Source: Anisakis pegreffii
Lineage: Eukaryota > Nematoda > Chromadorea > Rhabditida > Anisakidae
Length of the DNA: 64,000 bases
Assembly (NCBI GenBank): GCA_035041965.1
Contig: JAPYMA010000745.1
Location: 1 to 64,000, forward strand
Direction of reading: 5' to 3'
This document shows positions 60,871 to 64,000 of the stretch, in pieces. The position numbers were made by a program, and so were the translations under genes. Each line of letters opens with the position of its first letter. Position 1 is the stretch's first letter. The notes beneath the pieces are model-generated. The model was given only the letters and a program-made list of their open reading frames with translations, did not search any database and was not told the origin of the DNA.

Positions 60871-61665
60871 ATGAACTTCGAATTGAGCAACACTAAACGT
60901 GAGTTTGTTTCGTTGATTCGTTTTACTCTGTTTCACGTTTTCTATAGAACCAATTCGGTTTGAGATAGTTTATCATTATTCAGAGAGTTTGAGTTCAGTC
61001 CGGTTTGAGATATATGTAAATTTAATGATTACGTTGAATCATTACAGAGATTGGCGTTGGCTTAACATTATTCGGTGTTACTTTCTTCACTCTGGGAATT
61101 ATCCTCTTCCTTGATTCAGCGCTTCTCGCTATTGGAAACGTACGTAAATTCACTTATTTCGTTTGATTCATTCTTAATCAGTTTGATAATCAGTGTTACT
61201 GATGAATTTTAGTTGTTATTTGTGAGTGGTCTCGTATTGGTGATTGGTATTCAACGAACAGTATCATTTTTCTTTCAATGGCATAAGATCAAGGCATCTT
61301 CTTTATTTTTCGGTGGTATTTTTGTTGTGTTGATTGGATGGCCTTTGATTGGTATCATTGCTGAAATTTGGGGATTTGTTCTTTTATTCGGGTTCGTTTT
61401 ATTTGCTATTATCCTTATCAACTATCTGTCAGTTGAAGGCTCATGTGAATGAATCGTTAGTAATTTTAGCGGATTTCTTCCGGTGGCCATCAATTTCTTA
61501 CGACAACTGCCTGTAATTGGTTCTTTTTTGAATATGCCTGGTATTAGTCAGGTCTGTTTTTATTCACTTATTATTTGTGCTTATTGAATCGAGTTTTAAT
61601 TTGATTGATTGAAGTGAATTCAGATTCTGGATCGGTTTGCACCTCAGAGTCGCTATCCAGTATGA
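60871..61665 (+). CDS. GOT1: GOT1 vesicle-transport membrane protein, 140 aa
   Basis: Five exons, 60871-60898, 61048-61139, 61213-61391, 61470-61551 and 61624-61665, fit in phase to a complete 140-aa protein; human GOLT1B is 138 aa. GOT1 proteins are small four-helix membrane proteins of the early Golgi/ER that support ER-to-Golgi and Golgi traffic. Visible marks: a short cytosolic N-terminus ([13 protein letters not shown]), four hydrophobic segments, the conserved [13 protein letters not shown] stretch in helix 3, the [12 protein letters not shown] motif after helix 4, and a short polar tail. The start is the first ATG in frame and gives the family N-terminus. It converges with the minus-strand gene ending at 62286. 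Candidate poly(A) signal near 62253. Confidence 0.93.
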
Positions 61666-62285
61666 CGAGCAATGTATTGTTGTGATATAAATATTTGTTA
61701 TTTAGCATGAAGTGATACTTATAATTAATTAATACTGAGTGGTTTTGGCTATTATCACCATATCATCGTTTTGTGTTTCATGTGAAATTTATTGATTACA
61801 TTTTGTTGTTGTTCTAGTGATAAGTTCAGTTTATTTTAGAGTTTTTGGGGTGATTTTAAATGAAATTGAGATGATATTCGGTAAAAGTGGATAGAGTCAT
61901 GGTGTGTGTTAATGCGAAAGTGATGAGTAATAGTGGGTAATTGGGTGATATTATGTGGACAGTTTGTTTTATTTGTCCGTTAATTTGATTATTTCTGTTG
62001 TTCTTGATATCATGTGTTCTCGGTTCTGATGATGGCTGCAACTGAATTCATTGTTTGTTTTTGTCTTGATAAGTGATATAAATCTCATTAAAACTGCTCA
62101 TGTTCTGACACATCTTCAAGCGATTTCGTTCTATTTTTCTTCGAAGATGGCAGTTTGATGGTGTTGTAGATGAATACAAGTGTAATGGTTTTATTGCAAA
62201 TAAGCAAAGATGAGGTAATGGTTGTAAGTAGTATGATCACAATGCAATTGAATTGGTAATAAATTAAATGACTTATTCACACAAA
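61666..62285. other. convergent intergenic region
   Basis: 3' flanks of GOT1 (plus) and the Cys/Pro-rich gene (minus). Contains AATAAA on the plus strand near 62253 and on the minus strand near 62190. The two signals lie such that the transcripts may overlap at their 3' ends. Confidence 0.5.
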
Positions 62286-63697
62286 TCATAAGTTGGCATT
62301 TGAGTATAGTTTACTCTTTATTTCATCGAGAAGTTTCATGAATAGTTGAATTGCACTCGTTTGATTCACTCCATTCTTAGTCCTAGTCAGCGTTTTGGTT
62401 TCATAGTTCTTAATGTCGTTCAACTGTTTAAGACTGGCATCGTTTTGAAGATTATTCGCCTGGAATGTGCGTTAAATTTGATATTGTTTCAATGATAACT
62501 ATGTGCAGATAACACAATGAAATTAAAGAGTTACCATCGTTGAACTACGAAACTGTCTGAAATTGACGAGAGCCTCAATACAGCATGTATCAGGTGCACA
62601 TTGTACGTAATTCGGCGGACATACGCAAGTTTCCATGAAGTAGTATGAGCACGGCAACATTTCTGGTTGGCCTCCTAAAGTAGGATTAGTCGCTGATGTA
62701 TGTACAAAAATAAAGATCAGATAATAAAGCGAAACCTACGATCGATCTGCTGTAAATCGCCAGTGATATACGGAGTGATTGTGGTCGATGGAAGGATCTG
62801 AATGATAAAATAATTAATAGCAGCGAATGTTAACGTGCTGATGATCATTTCAAAATTGATGGTGTCTAACCGGAGTGGGTATTGTTGAAGACATGAACGG
62901 TATCGGATTGATATTCGATGCGGAGTATTGCGATAAGCAATCACAATTCTGTTGTGGTGCAGACATCGGAGACACTTGGATCAACACACATGGGCATTGG
63001 TTTCCCAATGGTACATAGGAAGGAGAGATCACCTGTTCCACGGGAATAACGGGCGGTTGGGGTGGTAGTACTGGAACTAGAACTTCAACCGAGGGTTCGG
63101 GAGACACGACGGAAGGCTCTACAGTTATAACTGGGAGTTCTGGAGGCGAAACTGAAGCTGGCTCTATGATTATGGTAGGAAGTTCTGAGGGTACGACAGA
63201 AGGTTCTATAATAATTGTAGGAGATGTGGTTGGTGAAGGGATCGTTTCTATTGCGACACCACCGGACGTAATCACCTTAAAGATGAATATACAAAAATGA
63301 AACGATGGTGAATGTAAGTGCTGCAATTAAACGTTAACAATACCGGTGGTTGAGGCTGTTGGTAGCATTGACACGTATAAGTAGGTGCATCCGGGTCAGT
63401 CTGTATGAAATTGGTAATAATTGATGGCAAACAATTGCACTTCTCTGATAACCCCTCTAGTAATTGCAGTTGCTTTTGTAATTCAGTCTGTTGCAGTTGC
63501 GAATCACCCTGAAACTCGTATCGTTCAGTCTGAAGCCCATATTCACTGAGAAAGTCGCCGTTTCAATGAAAAAAGTCTGGTCTCACCAAAATCGGATTCG
63601 AGCATTCGCATTGGAATTCTCCATCAGGAGTGGATATGCAATTGCAGGCTTGTCTTCGCGATCGCATTGTGAACGGCTGGTGTTTCGACTGGTTGAT
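62286..63697 (-). CDS. Cys/Pro-rich protein with CxC motifs, probably secreted, 5' end outside the window or unrecognised
   Basis: Minus-strand exons 63697-63587, 63508-63344, 63275-62871, 62797-62740, 62692-62535 and 62459-62286 join in phase to 356 aa ending at TGA. Paired cysteines recur: CNC...CEC in the first exon, CNC...CQC in the second, CPC...CDC in the third, and CVC and CC in the fifth. The third exon carries a Pro/Val/Ile/Glu repeat, units like PTIIIEPS, ELPTIIIEP and ELPVITVEP, four to five times. The C-terminal exon is polar and Lys/Asn-rich. The layout suggests an extracellular or matrix protein, but the signal peptide is missing because the first recognised exon begins in frame after an acceptor (TATCCAG). 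No known family recognised; a nematode-specific secreted or cuticle-associated role is only a guess. The acceptor at 63276 (TTTAAG) is weak. Confidence 0.65.
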
Positions 63698-64000
63698 CTG
63701 GATAGAAAGAAGTGTGTTAATCATCAGATCATCAATGATTATTCATTGAGTAAGTTCTATAGTTCTACAACAAAGTCTGTGCAAATAACACATCACAATG
63801 ATTCTATGCACATCTAAAGCCGTTGCGAATCACTCTAAAACTCGCATTGTTCAATCCTATATCCTCGTACCAAATATTCACTGAGAAATTCAGCGCTCCA
63901 ATGAAAAAGTCTCATCTCACTAAAAGTCAGCGTTACAATGAAAATTTATCAACTATAATATCATCCTATCAATTCGTTCGTTTCATCTCTGTCTCTCTCA
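63698..64000. repeat. decayed duplicate of the adjacent exon-intron junction
   Basis: About 63820-63930 repeats about 63505-63600 in the same orientation: TTGCGAATCAC, CTCG(T/C)AT(C/T)GTTCA, ATATTCACTGAGAAA and TCTCACCAAAA/TCTCACTAAAA blocks match with small indels. The first region covers the start of exon 63344-63508 and the end of exon 63587-63697. In the copy, the coding frame hits a stop after seven codons, so it is probably not used. Confidence 0.65.

Noticed and set aside
55868..61665. Operon of ROR, ET-module and GOT1 genes
   Set aside because: Same strand, but gaps of 1.4 and 2.7 kb with separate poly(A) signals are far larger than the usual 100-400 bp in nematode operons.

Overview
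The window looks like nuclear DNA of a nematode. It is AT-rich, genes are broken into many short exons, and most 3' splice sites are of the T-rich ...TTTCAG type. One small gene encodes an ET-module protein, a family expanded in nematodes. Large introns (up to about 6 kb) and a gap of roughly 20 kb argue for a larger, less compact genome than Caenorhabditis, such as a parasitic clade. The species cannot be fixed from the sequence.

Layout. (1) 1-2984: no gene recognised; possible 3' end of a Pol III gene at the left edge. (2) 2985-7067, minus strand: a 2-exon gene for a Ser-rich protein (2985-3988), and upstream of it a 5-exon gene with a doublecortin (DCX) domain (5226-7042). (3) 7068-10286: repeat-rich, with a hAT-like MITE, a dispersed repeat pair and a doubtful 93-codon ORF. 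(4) 10287-19140, plus strand: complete glycogen debranching enzyme gene, 31 exon segments, about 1501 aa. One intron holds an antisense tRNA-Ala(AGC). (5) 19141-39766: about 20 kb without a convincing gene, with a mariner end fragment, a 75-nt palindrome, GC-rich islands and tRNA-derived sequence. The missing 5' exon(s) of the next gene probably lie here. (6) 39767-55867, plus strand: 19 exons of a ROR-family receptor tyrosine kinase (CAM-1-like), with Ig, cysteine-rich Frizzled, kringle, transmembrane and kinase domains and a Ser/Gly-rich tail. (7) 57309-58157, plus: secreted, probably GPI-anchored ET-module protein of 141 aa. (8) about 58750-60240: higher-order tandem repeat. (9) 60871-61665, plus: GOT1 vesicle-transport membrane protein, 140 aa. 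(10) 62286-63697 and beyond, minus: a Cys/Pro-rich protein with CxC motifs, probably secreted, continuing past the right edge.

The genes are not a functional cluster. They cover glycogen breakdown (debranching enzyme), Wnt/ROR signalling, Golgi traffic (GOT1), microtubule binding (DCX) and two nematode-type extracellular or surface proteins. The spacing of same-strand neighbours (1.2-2.7 kb) is too wide for a typical nematode operon. Exon boundaries were read by eye from splice signals, reading phase and family resemblance. They fit in phase throughout, except for one debranching-enzyme junction that needs a GC-AG intron or a frameshift. No alignment or database search was run.
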